49,604 bases of DNA from an uncultured Bacteroidales bacterium (lineage in GTDB: Bacteria > Bacteroidota > Bacteroidia > Bacteroidales > Tenuifilaceae): positions 1 through 49,604 of the forward strand of contig CALBBQ010000041.1 of the NCBI GenBank assembly GCA_937926785.1. Reading direction: 5' to 3'. How positions within the stretch are numbered: position 1 is the stretch's first letter; each line of letters opens with the position of its first letter. The notes under the pieces were generated by a model, which was not told the DNA's origin, did not search any database, and worked only from the letters and a program-made list of their open reading frames with translations. Shown piece by piece: positions 1 through 8,385 of this stretch. Position numbers and translations under genes: made by a program.

Positions 1-467
1 ATATTATACCATGCCTAAGGCTATGCCCTGGCAAAGTGGCGGTTTCCCCACCAGGGCATTTGCACAAATCACCATCATCCATCACCTCTACAATCCACGA
101 ACAATGACCAACAACCCTTCCGCCCCTGTCATGCTGAGCGTTGTCGAAGCATCTCCTCCTTTCACCCCTCGACTCCGCTCGGGGTGACCCGCTCAAGGCT
201 ATCAACAAAACCTACCCTTGGCTTAGGAATTCGGCGTTGCGATGCAACGGTTCGGGCTGGCGCTTTGGGGTGGCTAAGGCGCGAATCGCTTATTTTGTGG
301 GCTTACGTACCCCATGACTGAAGCCATGGGCTATAGGGTGGCTTTAAAATTACCCGAACATCTAAAAACCATTAACTACCAACCACCAACTACATTCCTA
401 AAAAGGGACCCGTTTAACATCCTTCCTAAATATCCTTTATTATCTTTGCAGGGTTAGTAAGCTTCGC
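1..467. repeat. Gene-free, hairpin-rich intergenic region
   Basis: No convincing ORF lies here. The stretch holds several perfect inverted repeats: ATGCCCTGG at 23-31 with CCAGGGCAT at 51-59; TCACCCC at 162-168 with GGGGTGA at 181-187; CGTTGC at 235-240 with GCAACG at 244-249; and CCCATG at 311-316 with CATGGG at 325-330. The last, with its following CTATAGGGTGG, resembles REP-type palindromes often linked to RAYT/IS200-like transposases, though no transposase is present in the window. The first could act as a terminator for a gene left of the window. The sequence looks like an accumulation site for small palindromic elements. Confidence 0.55.
441..448 (+). promoter_or_regulatory. Bacteroidota -7 promoter box (TATCTTTG)
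   Basis: TATCTTTG matches TAnnTTTG, the -7 element used by the Bacteroidota primary sigma factor. It lies 20 bases before the ATG of the TonB-like gene. No clear -33 TTTG was seen. Confidence 0.6.
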
Positions 468-1244
468 ATGTCGTTTGCACAGAAACTTGAGAATGCCATC
501 GATAGGTTCTACGCCGCTATAACCGAGGGCGTAAGCCATCACAAGGTGGGATTGCTGGGAACCATTGTGGTGCACCTGTTACTGGTTATAGCATTTCTGC
601 TGCTCAAGATCGAAACCCGAAAGGAATACTACGGATCGACCATTGAGATGGAGTTTGAAGAACCGCCTCAGGAGGAGGTTGTTCAACAAAAGTTCGACCC
701 AACCCTTCCGCCCGACGTGCTAAGGCCCGATTATGAAACCGAGGCTATCCGGAATTTTGCTGTGGATGCCTCGCAGAAGGACTTGAACGCCGGTTTGAGC
801 GACGAGAAGAACATTGATGCCGATGAGCTCTACCGCGAGGCCAACCAGGTTTACCAGCGCATGCAGCAAAACCGCCAGTTGTATGAGCAAGCCCAGAAGG
901 ATATAGAGGCTAACATACCCAATACACCCGAAAAAAACATACCCAAAGAGAAAGAGGGGCAATACAAGGGTCCAACCGTGGTTTCGTACTACCTTTTAGG
1001 CCGTAAGGCCCTATGGCTGCCGGTTCCTTCGTACAAATGCGAGCTGGGTGGGCAGGTGGTGGTGAATATTGATGTGCTCCCCGATGGACGTGTGGCCAAT
1101 GCCATTATCGACAGGGCAAACTCGGTAACCGATGAGTGCATAAATCAGGCAGCCATTCAGGCGGCCATGAGCAGCAGGTTCTCTTCAGCTTCTGGCGGCT
1201 CGCGCCAGCGGGGGAGCATTACCTACCTGTTTGTCCCACAGTAG
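468..1244 (+). CDS. TonB-like energy transducer family protein
   Basis: The 258-residue protein has a short cytoplasmic N-terminus, one hydrophobic helix at about residues 27-47, a charged coiled periplasmic stretch (about 50-160), and a C-terminal domain from about 167 with the TonB_C pattern (GGQVVVNIDVLPDGRV, then a paired-strand end). TonB proteins link the inner-membrane proton-motive force to outer-membrane receptors. The usual Pro-rich linker and an obvious TonB-box-binding tail are not evident, and no exbB/exbD lies nearby, so it may serve another envelope machine. Its stop is 3 bases from the convergent ald stop. The start is the first ATG after a good -7 box. Confidence 0.7.
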   Translation: MSFAQKLENAIDRFYAAITEGVSHHKVGLLGTIVVHLLLVIAFLLLKIETRKEYYGSTIEMEFEEPPQEEVVQQKFDPTLPPDVLRPDYETEAIRNFAVDASQKDLNAGLSDEKNIDADELYREANQVYQRMQQNRQLYEQAQKDIEANIPNTPEKNIPKEKEGQYKGPTVVSYYLLGRKALWLPVPSYKCELGGQVVVNIDVLPDGRVANAIIDRANSVTDECINQAAIQAAMSSRFSSASGGSRQRGSITYLFVPQ

Positions 1245-1247
1245 GGC

Positions 1248-2462
1248 TTAAAAGGCAGCCATCAGCAGGTTGATGTCGCGCGAGGGGATATCGTAAAGCT
1301 TTCCGAGGTACTCGTTTGTGAGAATACCGTTGAACAGGTACACCCCACGGCGTAGCCCGTTATCGTCTTTAAGTTGGGCCAGCAGGCCACCATTCTCGGC
1401 AAGCCTTATTAGCATGGGGACAAACACGTTGCTCATGGCAATTGAGGCGGTACGGGCAACCCGGGCGGTTATGTTGGGAACACAGTAGTGTATAACCCCA
1501 TGTTTTAAGTACGATGGGTTGTTATGATCGCGCAGTTCAGAGGTTTCGAAACATCCGCCGCGGTCAATGCCCAGGTCGATGATCACCGAACCCCGCTTCA
1601 TCAGCCTCACCTGGTCCTCAGTGATGAGGTAGGAGAGGGAGGTTTCCTCAGGAGCCAGTGTGCCTATCACCACATCGGCGGTTCTAAGCACTTTTTCCAG
1701 CACCTGCTTGTGGTATATGGAGGTGAATAGGCGTTGCCCCAGAATGTTCTGTATTTCCATCAGCTTTTTGATGGAGCTGTCGAAAATCTTTACCGTTGCA
1801 CCCAACCCAAGAGCAGCCCGGGCTGCGTATTCGCCGGCGGTTCCGGCACCCAGTATCACCACCTCGGTGGGGGTAATGCCGGTTATGCCACCCAGCATAA
1901 CTCCCTTTCCGTTGTTCACGTTGCTCAGGTACTCAGCCGCCACCAGCACCGATGTGCTTCCGGCAATGGAGCTCATGGCGCGCACAAAGGGGAACTCGCC
2001 GTCGGCATCGGAAATGCTTTCAAAGGCGATGGCGGTAGCACGTTTCTGAATAAGCTTTTTCAGGTAATCGCCGGTGTGGTTGTTCAGGTGCAGCGATGAG
2101 AGTATGGACTGATTTTCGCGCAGCAGCTCAAACTCTTTGGGTGACAGGGGCGCTACCTTCAGTATGATGTCGCTTTGATAAACCTCCGTGGCCGAAGGCA
2201 CAATGCGTGCCCCCTTATCGCTGTACTCCATGTCGGAGTAGTTGGCCTGTCGGCCTGCATCCTTCTCGATGATGATCTGGTGTCCGTTTTGAACTAAAAT
2301 TTCAACCGCTTCCGGGGTAAGTGGTATTCGGCTCTCGGTGGGGTCAACCTCGCGGGGTATGCCTATTATAAGCTGCTTGTACTTCTTTTTATACTCTATG
2401 CGTTCTTCCTGAACCAGCAAGCCCTTGGCGTGTGGAAATTCGGAGAATTTAGGACTATTCAT
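1248..2462 (-). CDS. ald: Alanine dehydrogenase (PNT/AlaDH family)
   Basis: The product (404 residues) should catalyse NAD-dependent oxidative deamination of L-alanine to pyruvate and ammonia, in the cytoplasm. Family marks are visible: ESRIPLTPE near residue 43 (substrate Arg), a KVAPLS lysine, a Rossmann loop GAGTAG at about 204-209, IDRGGC and PNITARVARTAS. It has about 30 extra N-terminal residues compared with classical bacterial Ald (about 370), as in the Bacteroidota form. It lies 108 bases after tsaE on the same strand, so it may be the end of the porW-porX-tsaE transcript or have its own promoter. A distant alternative is a transhydrogenase alpha-like function, since PNT-alpha shares this fold. 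Confidence 0.85.
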   Translation of the reverse strand: MNSPKFSEFPHAKGLLVQEERIEYKKKYKQLIIGIPREVDPTESRIPLTPEAVEILVQNGHQIIIEKDAGRQANYSDMEYSDKGARIVPSATEVYQSDIILKVAPLSPKEFELLRENQSILSSLHLNNHTGDYLKKLIQKRATAIAFESISDADGEFPFVRAMSSIAGSTSVLVAAEYLSNVNNGKGVMLGGITGITPTEVVILGAGTAGEYAARAALGLGATVKIFDSSIKKLMEIQNILGQRLFTSIYHKQVLEKVLRTADVVIGTLAPEETSLSYLITEDQVRLMKRGSVIIDLGIDRGGCFETSELRDHNNPSYLKHGVIHYCVPNITARVARTASIAMSNVFVPMLIRLAENGGLLAQLKDDNGLRRGVYLFNGILTNEYLGKLYDIPSRDINLLMAAF

Positions 2463-2570
2463 GCCCGGTACGTTTTGTGTTTTGCAAGTTAGCTCAATTC
2501 AACAATTGGCTTTAAAAAAAGTAAAGATAAACCCGTTTGTAAACTTTTTTACGATGATTTGGGTTTAAGG

Positions 2571-3002
2571 TTATACCCGCTGCGAAACTTCGATCGTTCG
2601 GCTACCATCGGGGTTTACAGCAATCCTTACGATAGCTGTTCCTTCCTGAGGCAGGATCTGCTCAACCAGCTCAGGCCATTCAATCAGGCATAGGGCTTGG
2701 GGGTTGTAGAAGTATTCCTCGTAGCCAAAATCGTAAACCTCATCCAGGTGTGTTATCCGGTAAAAGTCGAAGTGGTAAACCGGATTTTCGCTACCGTTGG
2801 TGTACTCATTAACTAAGGCAAAGGTGGGGCTGGTTACCACATCGGTAACACCCAATGCCTGGCAAATGGCGCGGATAAGGGTGGTTTTTCCGGCGCCCAT
2901 GGAACCATAAAAACACACTATGTTGCTGTTGCCAATGGCTTTCAGAACTTCCTGCGCAACCTCGTTTAGCTGTTCAATGCTATGGAGCTCAATGGTGGTC
3001 AT
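2571..3002 (-). CDS. tsaE: tRNA threonylcarbamoyladenosine biosynthesis ATPase TsaE
   Basis: TsaE is the small P-loop ATPase that works with TsaB/TsaD in making N6-threonylcarbamoyladenosine at position 37 of ANN-decoding tRNAs. The 143-residue product shows Walker A GSMGAGKTT (33-41), TSPTFALVNEY, the HFDFYRI motif and LIEWPE, in the order typical of the family and at its usual length. I chose the ATG at 3002 (MTTIELHS) because a longer reading from 3041 would run into porX; with this start only one base separates the porX stop from the ATG, implying translational coupling. Placement next to porX is a common Bacteroidota arrangement. Confidence 0.9.
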   Translation of the reverse strand: MTTIELHSIEQLNEVAQEVLKAIGNSNIVCFYGSMGAGKTTLIRAICQALGVTDVVTSPTFALVNEYTNGSENPVYHFDFYRITHLDEVYDFGYEEYFYNPQALCLIEWPELVEQILPQEGTAIVRIAVNPDGSRTIEVSQRV

Positions 3003-3003
3003 G

Positions 3004-4554
3004 CTAACGTTTAATGGGATTGAGTGTGATAATGGGAACAATCATCTCCTCAAGCGAGATCCCTCCATGCTGAAAGGTATTGCGGTAGTACGATGCGTAG
3101 TAGTTGAAGTTGTTGGGGTAGGCCAGAAAATCGTTACCCAGGGCGAATATGAATGAGGAGCTGATGTTGGGTTTAGGGAGATGAGCCTCCTCAGGCTTTC
3201 GGATATCAAACACCTCCTTGGGGTTGTAGTTCAGGCTTCGGCCTAGTTTGTAGCGCAGGTTTGTGGAGGTTGCCTTGTCGCCCACCACCTTTACCGGGTT
3301 TTTCACCCTGATTGCACCATGGTCGGTGGTTAGCACCACCTTCACTCCGCTAGTGGCTGCCTGGGTCAGAAGCTCCCTAAGGTCGGAGTGCAGGAACCAG
3401 GAGCGGGTGAGGGAAAGGTAAGCCGACTCATCGGCGGCTAAGCCGCGCATCATTTCAGAGTCGGTTCTTGAGTGCGACATCACATCCACAAAGTTGTAAA
3501 CCAGCACGGCAAGCGGGTTCGCTAATAACTCTTTTAGGTTGAAACCGCCTTGCAGCCCTTTAAGGGTATCGGTTTTAACAAAGGAGAAGCTGAAGTCTAT
3601 ACCGTTTCGCTGGAGCTGTGCCTGCAGAAGCAGTTTCTCGAAAAGGTTTTTACCCTCATCCTCCTCATCGAAAACCCATAGGTCAGGGTAGGATTGGTGA
3701 ATAGCAAGGGGCATAAGCCCTGAGAATAGGGCATTGCGTGCATACTGTGTAGCGGTGGGAAGAATGCTGAAATAGACATCTTCAGCCTCTACCTGCCAGT
3801 TTTCGGCCACCATTGGTTCAACCATTTTCCACTGGTCGAAGCGGAAGTTGTCAACCACCACCAGCAGCACCTTCTGCCCGGAGGCCAGAAGCGGTAAAAC
3901 CTTATTCTTCAGCACAGCCGGCGAAAGCAGGGGTTTATCGGAATCGGAGCGGAACCAGCTTAGGTAGTTAGCCCTGATGAATTTACCGAATACGCGGTTG
4001 GCCTCATCCATCTGCATCTCAAGCATCTGCTTGAGGTTTGCATCGGGGTTGTTGGCCAGCTTTACCTGCCAGGCCGATAGCTTACGGTAGATTTCGATCC
4101 AATGGGGGTAGCTGTTTGCGGAAGATATCAGTTCGGAGATCAGCTGAAACTCGTTCCGGTAATCTGTAAGCTGTTTCCCGATGACCAGCTCCTTGCCATG
4201 GATGAATTTCTTGACCACGAGCAGCACCTGCATGGGGTTAACCGGTTTAATGAGGTAGTCGGAAATCTGCGCCCCCACAGCCATATCCATGATGTTCTCC
4301 TCCTCGCTTTTGGTAACCATCACCACGGGCAGAGTGGGTTTAACATCCTTAACCCGGGGTAGAGTGTCAAGGCCCCCCAAGCCGGGCATGTTTTCGTCGA
4401 GGAAAACCAGGTCCACATGGTTGTTTTTTACCAGTTCAATAGCATCGTGCCCGTTGCTGGCTGTGAGCATCCGGTAGCCTTTTTGCTCCAGAAAGATGAT
4501 ATGCGGGCGCAGCAAATCTATCTCATCATCAACCCAGAGTATGGTAGGTTGCAT
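3004..4554 (-). CDS. porX: T9SS response regulator PorX (receiver + PglZ domain)
   Basis: PorX is the response regulator that, with histidine kinase PorY, controls type IX secretion genes and associates with the secretion motor protein PorL. The 516-residue protein has an N-terminal receiver domain with D9/D10, phosphoacceptor D53, T81 and K103, a helical linker, and a C-terminal PglZ/alkaline-phosphatase-fold domain from about 200 with metal-ligand type motifs (VVDNFRFDQW, PTATQYARNALFSG, TTDHGAIR and a late FQHGG). It sits 6 bases after porW and 1 base before tsaE, so the three genes are almost surely one operon. No DNA-binding domain is present, as expected for PorX. Confidence 0.93.
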   Translation of the reverse strand: MQPTILWVDDEIDLLRPHIIFLEQKGYRMLTASNGHDAIELVKNNHVDLVFLDENMPGLGGLDTLPRVKDVKPTLPVVMVTKSEEENIMDMAVGAQISDYLIKPVNPMQVLLVVKKFIHGKELVIGKQLTDYRNEFQLISELISSANSYPHWIEIYRKLSAWQVKLANNPDANLKQMLEMQMDEANRVFGKFIRANYLSWFRSDSDKPLLSPAVLKNKVLPLLASGQKVLLVVVDNFRFDQWKMVEPMVAENWQVEAEDVYFSILPTATQYARNALFSGLMPLAIHQSYPDLWVFDEEDEGKNLFEKLLLQAQLQRNGIDFSFSFVKTDTLKGLQGGFNLKELLANPLAVLVYNFVDVMSHSRTDSEMMRGLAADESAYLSLTRSWFLHSDLRELLTQAATSGVKVVLTTDHGAIRVKNPVKVVGDKATSTNLRYKLGRSLNYNPKEVFDIRKPEEAHLPKPNISSSFIFALGNDFLAYPNNFNYYASYYRNTFQHGGISLEEMIVPIITLNPIKR

Positions 4555-4560
4555 AAAGCG

Positions 4561-7245
4561 TTACTGATTAAGGTAGTTAGCTTTGAAAAAGTTTAGGTAG
4601 TCGGGTATCGACTTTTCGCTTAAAAAGATGGCAAAATTATCGATACTGATTACGAACATCTGGTAGTCGTTGGGCTTAAGTCCGGCAAAAACCTTGCTCT
4701 CCTTGCTGATGAGGTTAAAGTATCGGATGGCTGCTTTCCTATCCTTCAGGCCGGTGCAGGTAATCATCTCAATGTAATCGTTGTAGGGCTGGTTAGTAAC
4801 GTTTAGGTTGGCGTCAATAAACTCATCTACATTAAAGGAGATGATGTTAAACTTCAGCTGGTTGATGTTTGAGCGTTTGGGTACCAGGAGTATGAACATG
4901 TGCTCACCCTCGCTAACGGTGTAAACCGATTGTGTTTGTTGGGATTGTTCGATATTTGCAGGAGCAATATCCAGGTCGGTTTGGCCTGATGCCAGCATCA
5001 GTTCCCGACGCTCAACCTGGCGAAGCATCACATCGGCCAGCCTGCCCTCGTCGGTGTTGGCAAAGGTGCCCGAGAGGTTTGCCAAGGCGTTTTTAAAGGT
5101 TTTCAGGTCGGAGGTTTTGGCCAGGCAAAGCGCTTCGAGCAGCAGGTATTTGGGTTCGAGCGAGGTGTTCTTCACTTTAGCCATTGTTCCCTGAACCAGT
5201 CGGAGCGCTTCGGCATGATTTCCTTTAAGGTAGAGGTCGTAGGCTTTCTGGTAAGCCTCTTCGCCTTCGTTTTGCTGCCTGCTCAGCTGTTCAAAGTATG
5301 CCGGGTTCGATAGCAAGATGGCGTATGAGCTTTTGGGGTAGTTGCTTATTAGTGTATTGCGGAACAGCGCTGCATCGTCCTGTTGGTTGAGCTGCGAGGC
5401 TAAGCGGTACAGCCTGTAATAGGCGTTGGCTGCAACATCTTGGTCGGCAAAGCGTTGGGCAAGCCTCAGGTAGGCAGCTTTGGCTTCGATGTAGTCGGTA
5501 AGGTTCACCTCGTAAATTTCAGCCACCCTGAGCATGGCGTTCTTAATTCGCTCAATCGACAGCTGCTTGAGGGAGTCGCTAAAGGGAAGGTTAACCAGGT
5601 AGTACTCCGGTGTTTTGGGCGACAGCTGTTTTTGGGGTTGTCCCTGGGTAGCTGCCGTTGCGGTTCCGGCAAGGGTAACCTCGTCGTCGGCCAGAACGCG
5701 TTTGTTTTTGCGTCGCCAGTTGTCCTCCAGCTTACGTTTGCCCCATTTCATCTGGAACTCTGATTGACCGTAGCTGAGCGATGCCTGGTTGTAGAAGTAC
5801 CATTTGCCTCCCTCCTGGGTATTTTCGCTTCGGAATCGCTGCGATTGCTGGTAAAGCAACGATTGGTTCCTATCCTCAAGTTCCAGCGCCCGGGCACGCT
5901 GTTCCTCTATCTCGATGTTTGCAATTATGGCTTTAATGAGCGCGTCGCGTTCATCCTTGGGCATGGCGGCCACCCGCAACAGGCTGTCTTCCGTTTTGAT
6001 TGTATTCAGGTTTTCCACCAGCGAGTTGAGGAACTTGGCTTTCTGCTCAATGCGTTGAAAGTCGGGGTAGGTATTGTCGAGCGAGTTGTAAGAGCTGTCG
6101 TAGTAGGCCTGAGCCCGGGTGTAGTCGGCCTTACCGAAGTAGTAGTCGGCCAGAACCAGGTACGACATCCCTTTCTGGTTGCTGTTCCCTTTGCTGTATT
6201 TTGCCGATAGGGTGAAGTACTCAATGGCTTTATCCATGTTCCCCTCCTTACGCTCCATGTTCCCAAGGGTGAAGTAGAGCTGATCCAGGTAATCGGAGTT
6301 TTTTGTGTCTTTCGACAGTTTAATGAGCTCACGTTTAAGTTCATCGCCCTGCTTTTGGCTAAGGGCTATCAGCTGAATTCGTGCGCTAAAGGCCATATCG
6401 TAGGCCGGGTTCATTTTAAGTACCTTTTGGTATGCCATCAGCGCATCTCCCGTGCGTCCGAGTTGCTGAAGGATTTGGGCTTTAATGAATGTGTATCGTA
6501 TTCTATCGGTTTTCTTGGGGGCAAGTTCAATAGCCCTGTTCAACCGGGGGAGCATTTGCTCATACTGCTGCTGTTTCTGATGGTAAAAAGCCCATGTTGA
6601 TGCCAAAAGGTGGTTAAACTCTTTGGTTCTTGGGCGCTTGCGATTTGCCTCGACCGATTTCAGCCTGTCCTGGGCATCCACATAATCACCTTCCAGAATG
6701 GCTACCCTTGCCAGCCAAACCTGGGCTTCGAACCAAATGGGTAATCCCGGGAACTGACGGATAACAAGGTCAAATGCGGAGCGGGCCTTGGTCAAATCCG
6801 ACTTCCAGGTATGAGCTTTCCCCACCAGCAACCACGATTCCCTTGCCCATTTTACATACTCGTTGAGGTTCATAAACTCTTTTTCCTTTGGGGAAAGGGT
6901 GTTTTTTTTACGGGCGGGTTTAATGGTAATGGAGTGACGTGCCAGCAGCATGGTGCACTTGTTCAGCGTGCGCTCCATGTCGCTCGAAACCATGGCGGGT
7001 GTTTGGCTCTCGCCTATAAGTAAAACCGGCAGTACCAGCGTGTAGTTGAAGTTGATGTTCTTTTCGGCTTTTGCAGTTCCATTGCGGTAACTGTCGTAAG
7101 CATTGTAGTAGTAGTTGTAGTATGAGGTTAGGTTATGGTAGTTCCTGCTCAAGAACGTGTTCTTCTGGGTTGAGCAGGAAAGCATAATTACCGGCAAAGC
7201 AATGCTTGCAGTTAACGCAATTCTTGATTTTAAGAGCTTGATCAA
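4561..7245 (-). CDS. porW: T9SS lipoprotein PorW/SprE (TPR repeats)
   Basis: PorW (SprE in gliding bacteria) is a periplasm-facing lipoprotein needed for T9SS assembly. This product has 894 residues, a lipoprotein signal ending in IMLSC (Cys24), and the family's Tyr/Asn-rich opening after the Cys (NYHNLTSYYNYYYNAYDSY). Several tetratricopeptide-like helical pairs follow between about 130 and 400 and again from about 560 to 700, with a Glu/Gln-rich stretch between and a C-terminal globular region containing two repeats related to the start of mature PorW-type domains. It leads the operon porW-porX-tsaE. Length and N-terminal motif agree with the family. Confidence 0.9.
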   Translation of the reverse strand: MIKLLKSRIALTASIALPVIMLSCSTQKNTFLSRNYHNLTSYYNYYYNAYDSYRNGTAKAEKNINFNYTLVLPVLLIGESQTPAMVSSDMERTLNKCTMLLARHSITIKPARKKNTLSPKEKEFMNLNEYVKWARESWLLVGKAHTWKSDLTKARSAFDLVIRQFPGLPIWFEAQVWLARVAILEGDYVDAQDRLKSVEANRKRPRTKEFNHLLASTWAFYHQKQQQYEQMLPRLNRAIELAPKKTDRIRYTFIKAQILQQLGRTGDALMAYQKVLKMNPAYDMAFSARIQLIALSQKQGDELKRELIKLSKDTKNSDYLDQLYFTLGNMERKEGNMDKAIEYFTLSAKYSKGNSNQKGMSYLVLADYYFGKADYTRAQAYYDSSYNSLDNTYPDFQRIEQKAKFLNSLVENLNTIKTEDSLLRVAAMPKDERDALIKAIIANIEIEEQRARALELEDRNQSLLYQQSQRFRSENTQEGGKWYFYNQASLSYGQSEFQMKWGKRKLEDNWRRKNKRVLADDEVTLAGTATAATQGQPQKQLSPKTPEYYLVNLPFSDSLKQLSIERIKNAMLRVAEIYEVNLTDYIEAKAAYLRLAQRFADQDVAANAYYRLYRLASQLNQQDDAALFRNTLISNYPKSSYAILLSNPAYFEQLSRQQNEGEEAYQKAYDLYLKGNHAEALRLVQGTMAKVKNTSLEPKYLLLEALCLAKTSDLKTFKNALANLSGTFANTDEGRLADVMLRQVERRELMLASGQTDLDIAPANIEQSQQTQSVYTVSEGEHMFILLVPKRSNINQLKFNIISFNVDEFIDANLNVTNQPYNDYIEMITCTGLKDRKAAIRYFNLISKESKVFAGLKPNDYQMFVISIDNFAIFLSEKSIPDYLNFFKANYLNQ

Positions 7246-7375
7246 CTTGAACTGTTTTAGTTAGAAAAACGATAAACTTGCCATAATCGTATTAGGTGGC
7301 ACAATATTACAAATTATTGCAATAATCGCGCTATGCGGTTAACCGGTTTGGCGAATGGGGAGTATGCCATCACTG

Positions 7376-8257
7376 CTATTCCGTTTCAATAACCAGGTAT
7401 TTGGATACTGACCAAAACTTGCTGATATCGTTGATTTTAAGCTCCACCACCACGCCCTTTTCATTTGTAATCAGGCTGTACGAGTCCATAGGGTGAGTGG
7501 TGATGAGCTTAGCCTTTCGGCCGGCAACGGGTATGCTGGTGGTTTTGGTGATGTCAATTCGTACGAAATAATCCTGGTTGAATTCCGCTTTCATCTTGGT
7601 CGATTTACCCATCCCAAGGAATCCGCCGGTTTTATCTATTACTCTGTTCTCAGTCAGCTCCTTTTGTGTACCAATGGCGTACCAGGCCGTGTTGAGCTGT
7701 GTGGTTTGGCTTTGCAGCTTCAGGTTCATCTCAACCTTCTCTTCCATCAGGGTATCGATACGGGCATTCAGCTGCGAAACGGTAAAGTTTAGCCGGGTGA
7801 GGTTCTCCTTAAGCTGTTCAATTTCGTGCTCCTTTTCGTCCAGCTGCTGGGTAACGCTGGCTAACATGCGTTCAAACTCGATTACCTTAAGGTTGGCATC
7901 CTTCAATTTTTTATGAAGCGCAGCAATGGTCTGGCGGTTCTTGTCCATCAGCATGTTGATGGTTTGTATTTCCTCGTCAATTTGTTGCCGAACGTCGGGT
8001 TTAAGCTCGCTACCGGCAATGGCTGTTTTGCTGATGGTTTGCTCCTTCTGCTTGATAATGCTCAGGTTCCTTTCAATTTCGCCCATGAAGGCGAAGAACT
8101 GGTTTATGGTGGAGTCCTTAAGTTTCGATTCCATTCTTAGAGATTCGTTTTCCTTGGAAAGCAGCTCGATCTTTTTCTTATCGGAGCTTCCGCACGATAT
8201 GAGTATGATAGCTATAACAGCCATAATGGCAAGGCTGCGAATTTTTTTTGTTCCCAT
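7376..8257 (-). CDS. Coiled-coil lipoprotein, possible Cbp1-type family
   Basis: The 293-residue product begins with a lipoprotein signal (lipobox LISC, Cys22), then a long heptad-rich coiled coil at about 30-180 and a small globular C-terminal domain from about 195 (GFLGMGKSTKM, TTHPMDSYSL, KFWSVSKYLVIE). This layout and C-terminal pattern match a Bacteroidota family that some databases name after a collagen-binding adhesin (Cbp1); that functional label should not be assumed here. It stands alone on the minus strand, 130 bases before porW, and could share its transcript. It is probably anchored to a membrane facing the periplasm or surface. Confidence 0.6.
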   Translation of the reverse strand: MGTKKIRSLAIMAVIAIILISCGSSDKKKIELLSKENESLRMESKLKDSTINQFFAFMGEIERNLSIIKQKEQTISKTAIAGSELKPDVRQQIDEEIQTINMLMDKNRQTIAALHKKLKDANLKVIEFERMLASVTQQLDEKEHEIEQLKENLTRLNFTVSQLNARIDTLMEEKVEMNLKLQSQTTQLNTAWYAIGTQKELTENRVIDKTGGFLGMGKSTKMKAEFNQDYFVRIDITKTTSIPVAGRKAKLITTHPMDSYSLITNEKGVVVELKINDISKFWSVSKYLVIETE

Positions 8258-8385
8258 GGTTGTGCCCGTTTTAAGGCTTGCAATTTATGTAAAATCTGAT
8301 TCATTCGGTTAAATGTCAGCTAAGTTGATGGCAACTTATTGGCAGGATCTTTAAATTTACTTACTATTGCATAAACATTTACTCT

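Noticed and set aside
1660..2099. Overlapping plus-strand frames across ald
   Set aside because: Antisense shadows of a well-supported gene.
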